Below are positions 23,781 to 31,814 of a DNA stretch of 38,191 bases, piece after piece. Source of the stretch: VGLO01 sp964599285 (GTDB lineage: Bacteria; Patescibacteriota; Minisyncoccia; Minisyncoccales; Staskawiczbacteraceae). Where the stretch lies: positions 1 through 38,191 of the forward strand of contig CAZREI010000010.1 of assembly GCA_964599285.1 (NCBI GenBank). The letters run 5' to 3'. Below the pieces are notes generated by a model, which worked only from the letters and a program-made list of their open reading frames with translations, was not told where the DNA came from and did not search any database. Numbering within the stretch: position 1 is the stretch's first letter; each line of letters starts with the position of its first letter. The position numbers and the translations under genes were made by a program.

Positions 23781-24260
23781 CTATGAACAAACTCCACCAG
23801 AACATGCGGTAGCGTTTTGTAGTTTGGTTCCCGAAGAATCTACGCAGAATTTAGGAGTTCCACTTCCCTTTAAAGTAACCATTGCACAAAATTTTGTAGA
23901 AGTAGCGCCACAGGCAGCAACATCACAGGTATTTGTCACATGATATCCTGCAGTTTCAAGAGCCTTGCAAGGTCCTGTCCAACTAAGTGTTGTACCAGTT
24001 GGCCATCCGGTGGTGGTACTGGTGCAATCAGCTACTCCAGTAGTTGGACTTGCACCAGTCATCAAACCATCGTACTTGCTAAATCCATCATATAATACTG
24101 CTGCGTTAACTAATAATGTAGAAAGATTACCTTGAGCAGCTGCGTCTTTTCCTTTGGTAATATATGCAGTTACGTTAACTAACACGATTCCAGTCAACAC
24201 GGCAATAATAGCAACGACTACCAATAATTCAATAATTGTAAAACCTTTAGATTTTTGCAT
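23781..24260 (-). CDS. Type IV pilin, first copy
   Basis: This 159-residue structural subunit is assembled into the pilus fibre after a prepilin peptidase cuts it. The class III leader is short (MQKSKG), and cleavage is expected before F in GFTIIELLVV, with the conserved Glu at mature position 5. The hydrophobic helix continues to about residue 32. The C-terminal globular part contains several Cys (including a pair near the end, CSGGVCS), which probably form a disulfide loop. The neighbouring pilin is a clear paralogue with the same Cys-containing tail. It is probably the major or minor pilin of the system encoded downstream. Confidence 0.92.
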   Translation of the reverse strand: MQKSKGFTIIELLVVVAIIAVLTGIVLVNVTAYITKGKDAAAQGNLSTLLVNAAVLYDGFSKYDGLMTGASPTTGVADCTSTTTGWPTGTTLSWTGPCKALETAGYHVTNTCDVAACGATSTKFCAMVTLKGSGTPKFCVDSSGTKLQNATACSGGVCS

Positions 24261-24351
24261 TGTAATTTATTTTCTATTTTATTTCTTAAATTTCAAGATT
24301 TCGACCTTTTAAAATTTCTTCGATCAGTATAATTATATGGGATTATAGATA

Positions 24352-24837
24352 TTACGAGCATACGCCCGCAACACACGACCCGCCAGTCCTTTCTACTTTG
24401 TTCCCATTGGAATCCACGCAGAAAGTAGTCGTTGATACGGCTTTTTCGTTAATCATTGCACACCAACCTGTAGCGCCAACTGCACAGGAAGTTCCAGCGC
24501 AAGTAACCGTAATTGAAGTATATCCAGCATTAATAAGAGATTGACAAGGTCTAATAAAACCAGACCCAGCCATAGCGCCAGTAGAACAGTTGGCGGTAGT
24601 CGTAAATGGGCTTGCCGCTGTTCCAATAAAATTATTGTACGTGCTATTTCCTAAATTTTTATCATCATAAAATACCGCACCATTAGTTACCATGGTAGTT
24701 AAATTACCTTTTGCGGACGAATCCTTCCCCCGAGTAATATAAGTGGTTACATTCACCAGTATAATAGTTGTTAATACTACAATAATAACAACAACCACTA
24801 AAAGCTCAATAACAGTGAAGCCTTTTGATTTTTCCAT
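24352..24837 (-). CDS. Type IV pilin, second copy
   Basis: This pilin paralogue has 161 residues from the ATG at 24837. It begins MEKSKGFTVIELLVVV, with cleavage before F and Glu at position 5. The globular region has paired Cys and ends in CVAGVCS, close to the other pilin. Another ATG at 24849 would add four residues; longer in-frame starts upstream lie beyond the promoter and are rejected. An extended -10 promoter at 24863-24871 lies 14-25 nt upstream. The two genes probably arose by duplication and may encode alternative fibre subunits. Confidence 0.9.
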   Translation of the reverse strand: MEKSKGFTVIELLVVVVIIVVLTTIILVNVTTYITRGKDSSAKGNLTTMVTNGAVFYDDKNLGNSTYNNFIGTAASPFTTTANCSTGAMAGSGFIRPCQSLINAGYTSITVTCAGTSCAVGATGWCAMINEKAVSTTTFCVDSNGNKVERTGGSCVAGVCS

Positions 24838-24862
24838 TTCAGATTTCATTAACTTTTGATTA

Positions 24863-24871
24863 ATTATATCA
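24863..24871 (-). promoter_or_regulatory. Extended -10 promoter of the second pilin
   Basis: TGATATAAT on the minus strand is a perfect extended -10 element. No -35 box is apparent. The transcript start would fall about 8 nt before the ATG at 24849. Confidence 0.6.
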
Positions 24872-24920
24872 CTTCTCAACGTGATGCGCGACAAGGGCGG
24901 GTGTGGATAACTCGTAATGT

Positions 24921-25065
24921 AATGCAAATCTACAAATCTCATGCTAATCTACGAAACCGCGAATGTGAAGATTGCCACAGCCGCGCGCCGCAGCGCGCGG
25001 CTTCGCAATGACGTACGTCGTATTAGCAATTTTGTAGATTAGCATGAGATTTGTAGATTTGCATT
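24921..25065. repeat. MITE-like element with perfect 32-bp inverted ends
   Basis: Arms 24921-24952 and 25034-25065 are exact reverse complements. The interior carries a GC-rich palindrome (about 24965-25012) that ends in GCAATGACG, that is, a CGTCATTGCGAG-type core. It ends 4 nt before the pilC stop codon. Confidence 0.9.
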
Positions 25066-25069
25066 GCCA

Positions 25070-26278
25070 TCAGATGGTTCCCAGCGCTCCATACAGCGGC
25101 CCGAATACCGACACTGCTAGCAGCCCGACAATGGCTCCTAAAAAGATGATCAAAATCGGTTCCAAAAGTGTCAAAAACAAATCTATGGAATTTTTAATTT
25201 CCTTTTGGTAAAAGCCAACTACCTCCATTAAGGTTTTGTCCAGCTTACCGGTTTCCTCCCCCACTTTTATCATCTGGATGACAAACGACGGAAAATAATC
25301 CTGACGCCCGGCCAGCGTTGAGCTTATCTTTTCTCCCTCGGAAACCCTTTTTTCTATGTCAATGATAATGGTTTTGTACACGCTGTTGTTAACGGTGTCA
25401 GAAGTTATTTTGAGCGCCTTGTTAATGGAAATACCGGCGGACATGAGCGTAGAAATATTGCCACAAAACCGGGCCAAAAATACCTTGCGCAAAATATCAC
25501 CAAGAAAAGGGGTTTTTAAAGACAGCCGATCATACACTTTTTTGCCTTCTTTGGTTCTAAAATAAAAAATGATGCCAAGAATAGCTACCGCGATGCCCAG
25601 CATAATCATCCACCAAAAGTGTTCCAGAAAATTATAAAACTGCAAGGTGGCCACGGTAAAGGGCGGCGGGTTGCTGGAGGATTCCTTAATTAGTTCTTCA
25701 ATTTTTGGCAAAAGAAAAAGGATGATGACGTTGACCACGATGACAAGAACCGACACGGTAAAAGCCGGGTAAATCATGGCTTGCTTGACCTGGGCGGCGA
25801 TGTCGTGTTCGCGTTCCAAGTTGTCGGAAATGTAATACAAAGTTTCGGAAATTTTGCCGGACGCCTCGCCGGACTTGATTAAATTTACAAAAAAATTGCT
25901 GAACACCCGCGGGTATCGCCCAAAAGCTTCTGACAGCGGCATGCCTCCTTCCACCAGCGTGGAAATTTGCAAAATGATTTTTTTAAAGTGAGCCTTGTTG
26001 GTTTGGCCAGAAAGACTGGAAAGGCTCTGAACCACTGGCACCCGAGACTCAAGCATTACTGCCAGCTGCCGGGAAAAAATGGCCAGGTCTTTGGCGCCGA
26101 CTTTTGATTCAAATTTAAGGGTTTCGGAAAGCGGAGTTTTGGCACGCTCTTCGGCAAGCGAAGTGACAAACACGTTGTATTTTTGCAAAAGCAAAGCCGC
26201 CGCCTCGCGGTTGGCAGCATCAATGGTGCCGGTTTCGATACTTCCCTCTTTTGTCCTCGCCTTATAGGTGTATTTCAT
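25070..26278 (-). CDS. pilC: Type IV pilus inner-membrane platform protein PilC
   Basis: PilC (type II secretion F family) is the membrane platform on which the pilus ATPases act. The 402 residues show the two T2SSF repeats: the first with FSRQLAVMLESRVPVVQSL near 70-90, the second with FCGNISTLMSAGISINKAL near 270-288. Three hydrophobic segments are present (about 170-195, 218-240 and 370-395). The length matches the family. In gene order it lies downstream of pilT but is separated from it by a GxxExxY gene in its own repeat-flanked unit. Confidence 0.95.
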   Translation of the reverse strand: MKYTYKARTKEGSIETGTIDAANREAAALLLQKYNVFVTSLAEERAKTPLSETLKFESKVGAKDLAIFSRQLAVMLESRVPVVQSLSSLSGQTNKAHFKKIILQISTLVEGGMPLSEAFGRYPRVFSNFFVNLIKSGEASGKISETLYYISDNLEREHDIAAQVKQAMIYPAFTVSVLVIVVNVIILFLLPKIEELIKESSSNPPPFTVATLQFYNFLEHFWWMIMLGIAVAILGIIFYFRTKEGKKVYDRLSLKTPFLGDILRKVFLARFCGNISTLMSAGISINKALKITSDTVNNSVYKTIIIDIEKRVSEGEKISSTLAGRQDYFPSFVIQMIKVGEETGKLDKTLMEVVGFYQKEIKNSIDLFLTLLEPILIIFLGAIVGLLAVSVFGPLYGALGTI

Positions 26279-26291
26279 AATTTAGGAATTT

Positions 26292-26793
26292 AGGAGTAAT
26301 CACGAATATACAAATTTAGAACAATATACAAATGTTACAAATATACAAATCACAAAACATTAATCACCCTTTTATACTTAACACCATCACTGGTAAAATA
26401 AATAAGGATGGCGAGTTTATAATCTCCTGATTTTAAATATCCCATAGTTTGCTTTATATGGACGTAACCGAATCTTGGCCTCACTTTTAATTCAATAACA
26501 ATTTTATTATTAACTAAAAAATCTAAAAAGTATTTTCCAATATTCTGATTATTATATTTTAATGCAATGTATTTTTCACGTTCGTATGGTATTTTTTCAT
26601 TTTCAAGCTCCTTTGCGAAAGCTTCTTGGTAATATTTCTCGGGCATTCCAAAACCTTCCTTGTTAAAAACTTTAAAAGCAATGGACATTATTTTATAACT
26701 TTCTTCAGGATAAATAACTTTTCCATAGTCAGGCATTTGTATATTTGTAAAATTTGTATATTTGATCGTATTTGTATATTCGTGACTACTCCT
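26292..26793. repeat. Inverted repeats flanking the GxxExxY gene
   Basis: Arms 26292-26315 and 26770-26793 match at 23 of 24 positions in inverted orientation. Extra AATATACAAAT words lie inside each arm. The 502-bp unit contains one gene. The right arm overlaps the pilT stop codon. The same end sequence makes the palindrome at 19885-19968. Confidence 0.8.
26350..26736 (-). CDS. GxxExxY family protein
   Basis: The 128-residue protein has the defining motif as GMPEKYY, followed by the conserved stretches IALKYNNQNIGKYFLDFLVNNKIVIELKV and VHIKQTMGYLKSGDYKLAILIYF. The D/ELK pattern recalls PD-(D/E)XK nuclease-like folds, but the family has no established function. It is encoded within the pilus cluster between pilC and pilT and is bordered by inverted repeats, so it is likely an insertion rather than a pilus component. 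The ATG at 26736 lies next to the inner repeat words. Confidence 0.85.
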   Translation of the reverse strand: MPDYGKVIYPEESYKIMSIAFKVFNKEGFGMPEKYYQEAFAKELENEKIPYEREKYIALKYNNQNIGKYFLDFLVNNKIVIELKVRPRFGYVHIKQTMGYLKSGDYKLAILIYFTSDGVKYKRVINVL

Positions 26794-27856
26794 ACATTAG
26801 TAGGTTCTTAAATTCCGTGGGATTTGTCGAGTAATCTATGGCGTTTTTTAGGGAAATTTCTTTTTTTCTTACCAGGTCTGACAATGCTCTGTTCAGCGAA
26901 ATCATGCCTTCTTTTGATGATGTTTCAATGACCGCTGGAATTTCGTGGTTTTTGTTTTCGCGGATTAAATTGGATACCGCATTGTTGCAAATCATCACTT
27001 CGCACACCGGCACAAACCCCCCGCTGATGCGCGGAATCAGGCGCTGGGACACCACGCCCAAAAGTGACCCTGCCAACTGAAAACGAATCTGGTTTTGCTG
27101 TTCGGCCGGAAACACATCTACCACGCGATGAATAGACTGGGCGGCCGAGTTGGTGTGCAACGTGGCAAAAACCAGATGGCCGGTTTCAGCGGCGGTGATG
27201 GTGGTGGAAATGGTTTCTAGGTCGCGCATTTCGCCCACCATGATAACATCGGGGTTCTGGCGGAAGGTGGACTTTAGGGCGCTAGCAAAACTGTTAGTGT
27301 CGGTTAGGACTTCGCGCTGTTCAATGATGGCTTTGTCACCCGTGTACATGTATTCAATAGGGTCTTCAATAGTGATAATGTGCACCGCTTTGGTGTGGTT
27401 GATTTCGTCAAGCAGCGCTGCCAGCGTGGTGGATTTTCCCTGGCCGGAAGCTCCGGTAATTAGTAAAAGCCCTTGCGATTTTTTGGTAAATTCGTGCAAA
27501 ACTGGCGGCAAGGATAATTCCTCAACCGTGCTGATTTTTTCAGAAATGAGACGCAGGGCGATGCTGATATAATTTTTTTGGAAAAAAATATTGACCCGAA
27601 ACCGCGCCTTGCCTTCAAAATCATACGAAAAATCTATTTCTTTTTCGGCCAGGAATTTTTGGCGGCGGGCTTCGCTCATCAAGGCAAACGCAAACCCCTT
27701 GGCGCTTTCGGCAGTGATTACTTTTTCATTGAGCAATGGTACCAGCTGCCCCGTAATGCGGATGGTAGGCTGATGGTCAACGGAAATAAGCAAATCCGAC
27801 GCCTGCTCTTTAACGGTCGCTTCCATAACTCTTTTTACAAGTGGTTGATAATCCAT
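26792..27856 (-). CDS. pilT: Type IV pilus retraction ATPase PilT
   Basis: PilT powers pilus retraction, and with it twitching or DNA uptake. The 354 residues contain Walker A GASGQGKSTT near 134-143, the Asp/His-box region with TIEDPIEYMY, Walker B VIMVGEMRDLET, and AAETGHLVFATLHTN. The N-terminal PAS-like domain is present. The length is normal. It is encoded between pilB and the repeat-flanked GxxExxY gene. Confidence 0.95.
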   Translation of the reverse strand: MDYQPLVKRVMEATVKEQASDLLISVDHQPTIRITGQLVPLLNEKVITAESAKGFAFALMSEARRQKFLAEKEIDFSYDFEGKARFRVNIFFQKNYISIALRLISEKISTVEELSLPPVLHEFTKKSQGLLLITGASGQGKSTTLAALLDEINHTKAVHIITIEDPIEYMYTGDKAIIEQREVLTDTNSFASALKSTFRQNPDVIMVGEMRDLETISTTITAAETGHLVFATLHTNSAAQSIHRVVDVFPAEQQNQIRFQLAGSLLGVVSQRLIPRISGGFVPVCEVMICNNAVSNLIRENKNHEIPAVIETSSKEGMISLNRALSDLVRKKEISLKNAIDYSTNPTEFKNLLM

Positions 27857-27865
27857 GATAGTGAA

Positions 27866-28008
27866 ATTATTCTAATTATTCTAATTGCTCTAATTATTCT
27901 AAGGAATGTCTAAAAACGTGAATGACTAATTGTTAAAACGGTTTAGGAATTTTAGCATTTTAGTCATTAGGATTTATTTAGGTCAATTAGAATAATTAGG
28001 TTAATTAG
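27866..28008. repeat. AATTATTCTAATT element, copy 1
   Basis: Tandem words AATTATTCTAATTG on one side and their complement CAATTAGAATAATT on the other enclose a less repetitive middle with GTCATTAGGATTTATTTAGG. Related copies are at 30246-30408, 31626-31770, 32878-33008 and 38028-38162. Confidence 0.85.
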
Positions 28009-29727
28009 TTACTGTTCTTGCGTTACCCGTGTGATTTCTTCCAGCGTGGTTTGGCCGTCCAGGACTTTTAAAATGCCTTCTTGCAGCATCGTCAGCATGC
28101 CCTGTTTTTGGCCCGCTTTTAAAATCAGTGACTCGGCCGGATTTTTCAAAATGATATCAATGATTTCCTGGTTAATGGGAAGCACTTCAAACAAACCCAT
28201 CCGACCCTGGTAACCTTTAAAATTGCACTCGTCGCAACCTTTGGCTTCATAAATATAAATCGGTTCGGAAATTTTGGCTTCTTTTTTTATCTGGGCGGGC
28301 AAGGTTTTGATGACTTCTAAAATATAGTGTTCCGTTTTTGAATTGGGGCTGGTTTTCTTTTTGCACTTTTGGCAAAGAATTCTAATTAAGCGCTGAGAAA
28401 TAATCACTTTTAAGGTTGAGGGAATTAAAAACGGCCGCACCCCCATGTCAATTAACCGCGGAATCACCCCCACCGCCGAATTGGTATGCAACGTGGAAAG
28501 CACCACGTGTCCGGTCAGCGCCGCGTTAACCACCAGGCTCGCCGTTTCCTCATCGCGGATTTCCCCCACCATGATGACATTTGGGTCCTGGCGCAAAATT
28601 TGGCGCAGGCCTTCGGCAAAGCTGTAGCCGATGTCGGGTTTGATTTGTGATTGGTTAACTCCCGCAATGGAATATTCTACCGGGTCTTCAATGGTCACTA
28701 CGTTGACGCTTTCCTGATTTAAAATGCGCATGAGGCCGTACAAGGTAGTGGTTTTTCCGGAACCGGTTGGACCGGATGACAGAATTAATCCGTAGGGCAT
28801 CTTCAAAGCTTTTTGGATAATTTCCAAATTGCGTTTGGAAAACCCCATTTGGTCAAACGGTTTTAGGCCTTCTTGCGGATCCAGTACGCGGATTTCCACT
28901 TTTTCGCCATACAAAATGGGAAAGGTGGCCACGCGAAAATCAATATCTTTGTCATTAACCTTGGCTGAAAAACGGCCGTCTTGGGGAACGCGATTTTCGT
29001 CAATTTTTAAATTGGAAAGAATTTTAATGCGCGAGACAATAGAAAGGTGCACCGACAGCGGCAAAAAAAGGCTGGAATGCAAAATACCGTCTTGGCGAAA
29101 CCGGACATTCAGCTTTTCCCGGCCCGGCTCAATGTGGATGTCCGAAGCATTATTTTCAATGGCGTGGCGCAAAATGACCAGTACCATTTTGATGACCGGC
29201 GCTTCGTCGGTAATTTTGGGCGCGGCTTCCGGCGCCTGGATGGTGACCTGGGTTCCTTGATCTTCACTGATTTCTTCCAGGGCTTTTTTGGTTTCTTTTT
29301 CGAGCGTTTTATACTGTTTTACAACATTGTTAAAATCAGAAATGGTAATCAAGTAAACTTCGTAGGTAAAATTTTCACGGCGGCTTAAAAATCGCAGGGC
29401 GTTCTGGCTGGAAATATTTTCCGGATAAACCATGCCAATGCCAATAACCGGGCCTTTTTTAAACAGCGGCACCATTTTGTAATTGATGGCCGCCGCGCCC
29501 GATATCAGTTCCAATACATCCAAGGGGATTTGCTCCTGCGTCAGTTTTTTAAACGGGATGTTGACCAGCTTGCTTTTTAATTCAAACAAAGAAACTTCGG
29601 GAATGATGTTTTGTTCCAAAATAATTTCTTCTTCGGTTTTTTTGCTCTGCTGGAGACCGGCGATCAGTGATTGCTTTTTATCTTCACTGATGACGCCATT
29701 GCCGTAGAGCTGGTCGATTAACCTCAT
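28009..29727 (-). CDS. pilB: Type IV pilus assembly ATPase PilB
   Basis: PilB drives pilus extension. The 572 residues comprise an N-terminal MshEN-like domain, then the GspE ATPase core with Walker A GPTGSGKTTT near 318-327, TIEDPVEY, Walker B VIMVGEIRDEET and LTGHVVLSTLHTN. A tetracysteine zinc site is visible (CQKC near 450 and CDEC near 496). The length matches bacterial PilB. It is followed by pilT after a repeat element. Confidence 0.96.
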   Translation of the reverse strand: MRLIDQLYGNGVISEDKKQSLIAGLQQSKKTEEEIILEQNIIPEVSLFELKSKLVNIPFKKLTQEQIPLDVLELISGAAAINYKMVPLFKKGPVIGIGMVYPENISSQNALRFLSRRENFTYEVYLITISDFNNVVKQYKTLEKETKKALEEISEDQGTQVTIQAPEAAPKITDEAPVIKMVLVILRHAIENNASDIHIEPGREKLNVRFRQDGILHSSLFLPLSVHLSIVSRIKILSNLKIDENRVPQDGRFSAKVNDKDIDFRVATFPILYGEKVEIRVLDPQEGLKPFDQMGFSKRNLEIIQKALKMPYGLILSSGPTGSGKTTTLYGLMRILNQESVNVVTIEDPVEYSIAGVNQSQIKPDIGYSFAEGLRQILRQDPNVIMVGEIRDEETASLVVNAALTGHVVLSTLHTNSAVGVIPRLIDMGVRPFLIPSTLKVIISQRLIRILCQKCKKKTSPNSKTEHYILEVIKTLPAQIKKEAKISEPIYIYEAKGCDECNFKGYQGRMGLFEVLPINQEIIDIILKNPAESLILKAGQKQGMLTMLQEGILKVLDGQTTLEEITRVTQEQ

Positions 29728-29752
29728 AATTTTTTACGAAAAAATTTCCTAC

Positions 29753-29832
29753 CAATTACGAATGCTCCCGAATTACGAATGTACGAATTTACCGCATCGT
29801 ATTCGTAATTCGATAAAATTCGTAATTCGTAG
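29753..29832. repeat. AATTACGAAT palindromic repeat
   Basis: Several AATTACGAAT and ATTCGTAATT words in opposed orientation fill the gap between pilB and the upstream membrane-protein gene. They resemble the other intergenic elements in design but not in sequence. Confidence 0.65.
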
Positions 29833-29839
29833 GATGTTT

Positions 29840-30244
29840 TTAGTACGAGATGAACGGGTTGCTCCGCCCGGCCGCTACCGGCTGCAAACTGATTACCTTA
29901 AACCCGCTCTGCAGAAGCTCTCCTTGGGCCAGGTCTTGGCTGGCAGCCGAAATAGTGCCGCTGGTTTGCTTGCCTTGCGTGTCCTGCACCGTGTAGGCAA
30001 ATTCAGTTTCCAAATCAGCAAAAGATTGCAAGCTTTTGACTTTGTCTGAATGCAAAATATCCAGGTTGATAATTGCTTGAGGAGCGTTGGCCGAAGATGG
30101 AGCGGCCGAATTTTTGCCCGAGCCAAAAAGCAAAGGCAAAAAAGTGATGAGAGATGCAATCAGCAACAACAAAACCAAGCCAATAATAAAGCTCCAAAAA
30201 ATCGTCGTGTGGTTGCGCTGTGGCGAGATGAATACGATAGCCAT
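29840..30244 (-). CDS. Pilus-cluster membrane protein, hypothetical
   Basis: The 134-residue protein has one strong membrane helix (about residues 15-42) after a short basic N-terminus. A Ser/Ala-rich linker and a small soluble domain of about 80 residues follow. No known family motif is recognised. Its position between pilO and pilB, in the same orientation, suggests an accessory role in the pilus machine, for example taking the place of the PilP-like component that this cluster lacks. That is an inference from context only. Confidence 0.65.
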   Translation of the reverse strand: MAIVFISPQRNHTTIFWSFIIGLVLLLLIASLITFLPLLFGSGKNSAAPSSANAPQAIINLDILHSDKVKSLQSFADLETEFAYTVQDTQGKQTSGTISAASQDLAQGELLQSGFKVISLQPVAAGRSNPFISY

Positions 30245-30245
30245 A

Positions 30246-30408
30246 TTATAAAAATTATTCTAATTATTCTAATTGACCTAATTGTCCTAAATAATTCCCA
30301 AAAAGTGAATGCTTAATTCCTAAAACGTTTTGGGATTTAGACATTTTGGCATTGAGATTTATTTAGGTTAATTAGAGTAATTAGGTCAATTAGAATAATT
30401 AGTCATTT
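30246..30408. repeat. AATTATTCTAATT element, copy 2
   Basis: It has the same terminal words as copy 1 and a related middle (CCTAAAACGTTTTGGGATTT). Confidence 0.85.
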
Positions 30409-30410
30409 AG

Positions 30411-30971
30411 CTAATAGGCGTGCGTCGTGACTTCCATTTGAAAATTAAAGGATTCGGGACCGGCTGTCACGGGTTTTTTGGTGGCGGCTTGCGTTGCGTC
30501 GGCGCCCTTGAAGGTAATGTTGATGACTTCAAATAATCTGGCAGAAGTGTCCAGCGAAGCCAAAAAATGTTTTAAATCCTGGTAGGTGCCTTTGAGCGCC
30601 AAAGTGGTGGTGACGGTTTTAAATCCCGTGTCAGAGTCTTCGGTCACAATAGGCAAAAATCCCACCGACGTTACGGTAAGCCCCGCATCGCTTCCCTTTT
30701 GCTGGAAAAAGTGCAACAGCGGCGCGAACAAAAACTGTGGCGGCAGGGCGCTGTCCATTTTTGCCAGGCTGTCCTGGTCGGCTTGCAGGTCCTGGTCGGC
30801 TTTGGCAATCTGGGCATAGTACAAAGATTTAGTGCTGTATTCCGTTTGTTTTTTGGCCAGCGATTGGCGAGCGTCATTGGAAGCTTGATATTCGGGCAAG
30901 ACAAAAAAGAAAACCGCCAACAGGGTGATGATAAAAATGAGAATGGAGGAAACGGGTTTGTTGATTTCCAT
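30411..30971 (-). CDS. pilO: Type IV pilus alignment protein PilO
   Basis: PilO pairs with PilN to form the periplasmic-side stalk that links PilM to the outer parts of the machine. The 187-residue product starts at the ATG at 30971, has one membrane helix (about 7-27), then a coiled-coil segment and a ferredoxin-like domain with LALKGTYQDLKHFLASLD. An open frame extends to 31058, but that extra part is a translation of the CGTCATTGCGAG repeat and is rejected. It overlaps nothing and follows pilN closely. Confidence 0.88.
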   Translation of the reverse strand: MEINKPVSSILIFIITLLAVFFFVLPEYQASNDARQSLAKKQTEYSTKSLYYAQIAKADQDLQADQDSLAKMDSALPPQFLFAPLLHFFQQKGSDAGLTVTSVGFLPIVTEDSDTGFKTVTTTLALKGTYQDLKHFLASLDTSARLFEVINITFKGADATQAATKKPVTAGPESFNFQMEVTTHAY

Positions 30972-30980
30972 AAATACAAT

Positions 30981-31047
30981 CGTCATTGCGAGGCGCGCCG
31001 AAGCAATCTTAACTAAATAGATTGCCGCGCTGCGGCTCGCAATGACG
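30981..31047. repeat. CGTCATTGCGAG palindromic element between pilN and pilO
   Basis: It starts CGTCATTGCGAG and ends CTCGCAATGACG, 67 bp in all. It is the same family as 115-189. Confidence 0.85.
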
Positions 31048-31061
31048 AGAGGCACCAATGA

Positions 31062-31619
31062 TTATTGTGTTGCCGTCGAAACGTCAACGGGAACCTGCGG
31101 CCGGTACGCAAACACGGAAGGATTGAGCACCAAGTTGATAACAAAGCCGACACCGCCCTGCTGGCTGGCCTGGGAAGTTAACACATTGATGCTTTTTACA
31201 AAATCCTTGCTTGCTTCAAAAACCGCTACCTGCTGGCTTAAAACGTCCAGCGTTTTTGCTTGTCCGGCCAGACTGATTTCGTCTTTTATTTCCGACACGT
31301 TCATGGTGGAAAACCAAACATCGGGCAAGGTTTTTTCTTCTATTAAGGTAAACAGCGTTGAAGAAATCCGATGGTTGTTGATGAGCCTGGAAAAATTCTC
31401 TATCCTTTTTTTGTAGGCAAGAACTTTTTGCTCGGAAGCTTTTTGTTCGGGCGTACCCGAGGCGGCGATGGCAAGGTCTATCTTATTGATATCTTGGCCC
31501 AGAAAGTAATGGTTGATCAAAAATCCGCCATAGGCAGCCACGGCAACCAAAAGCAAAGCTACCGAAAGGTAAAACAGCAAGTTGCTCCACAGGTTGTCTT
31601 TGAATTGGGAAAAATCCAT
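31062..31619 (-). CDS. pilN: Type IV pilus protein PilN
   Basis: PilN binds PilM in the cytoplasm and PilO outside. The 185-residue product has a short N-terminal cytoplasmic segment, a membrane helix (about 14-36), a coiled-coil region and a C-terminal alpha/beta domain. Low sequence conservation is normal in this family, and the call rests mainly on architecture and on the pilM-pilN-pilO order. Confidence 0.82.
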   Translation of the reverse strand: MDFSQFKDNLWSNLLFYLSVALLLVAVAAYGGFLINHYFLGQDINKIDLAIAASGTPEQKASEQKVLAYKKRIENFSRLINNHRISSTLFTLIEEKTLPDVWFSTMNVSEIKDEISLAGQAKTLDVLSQQVAVFEASKDFVKSINVLTSQASQQGGVGFVINLVLNPSVFAYRPQVPVDVSTATQ

Positions 31620-31625
31620 AGCCGA

Positions 31626-31770
31626 AAATTATTCTAATTATTCTAATTGCTCTAATTATTCTAAGGAATGTCTAAAAAGGTGAATGCCTAATTGCTAAAA
31701 CGGTTTTGGGATTTTGGTCATTGGGATTTATTTAGGTCAATTAGAGTAATTAGGGTAATTAGAATAATTC
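31626..31770. repeat. AATTATTCTAATT element, copy 3
   Basis: This copy is very close to copy 1 in sequence and orientation. It separates pilM from pilN. Confidence 0.85.
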
Positions 31771-31814
31771 ACTTTATTCTTCCATTATACAGCAATACAA
31801 ATTATTTAACTAAT

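Noticed and set aside
30972..31058. N-terminal extension of PilO
   Set aside because: The extra residues are a translation of the CGTCATTGCGAG repeat, and the normal PilO start is at 30971.
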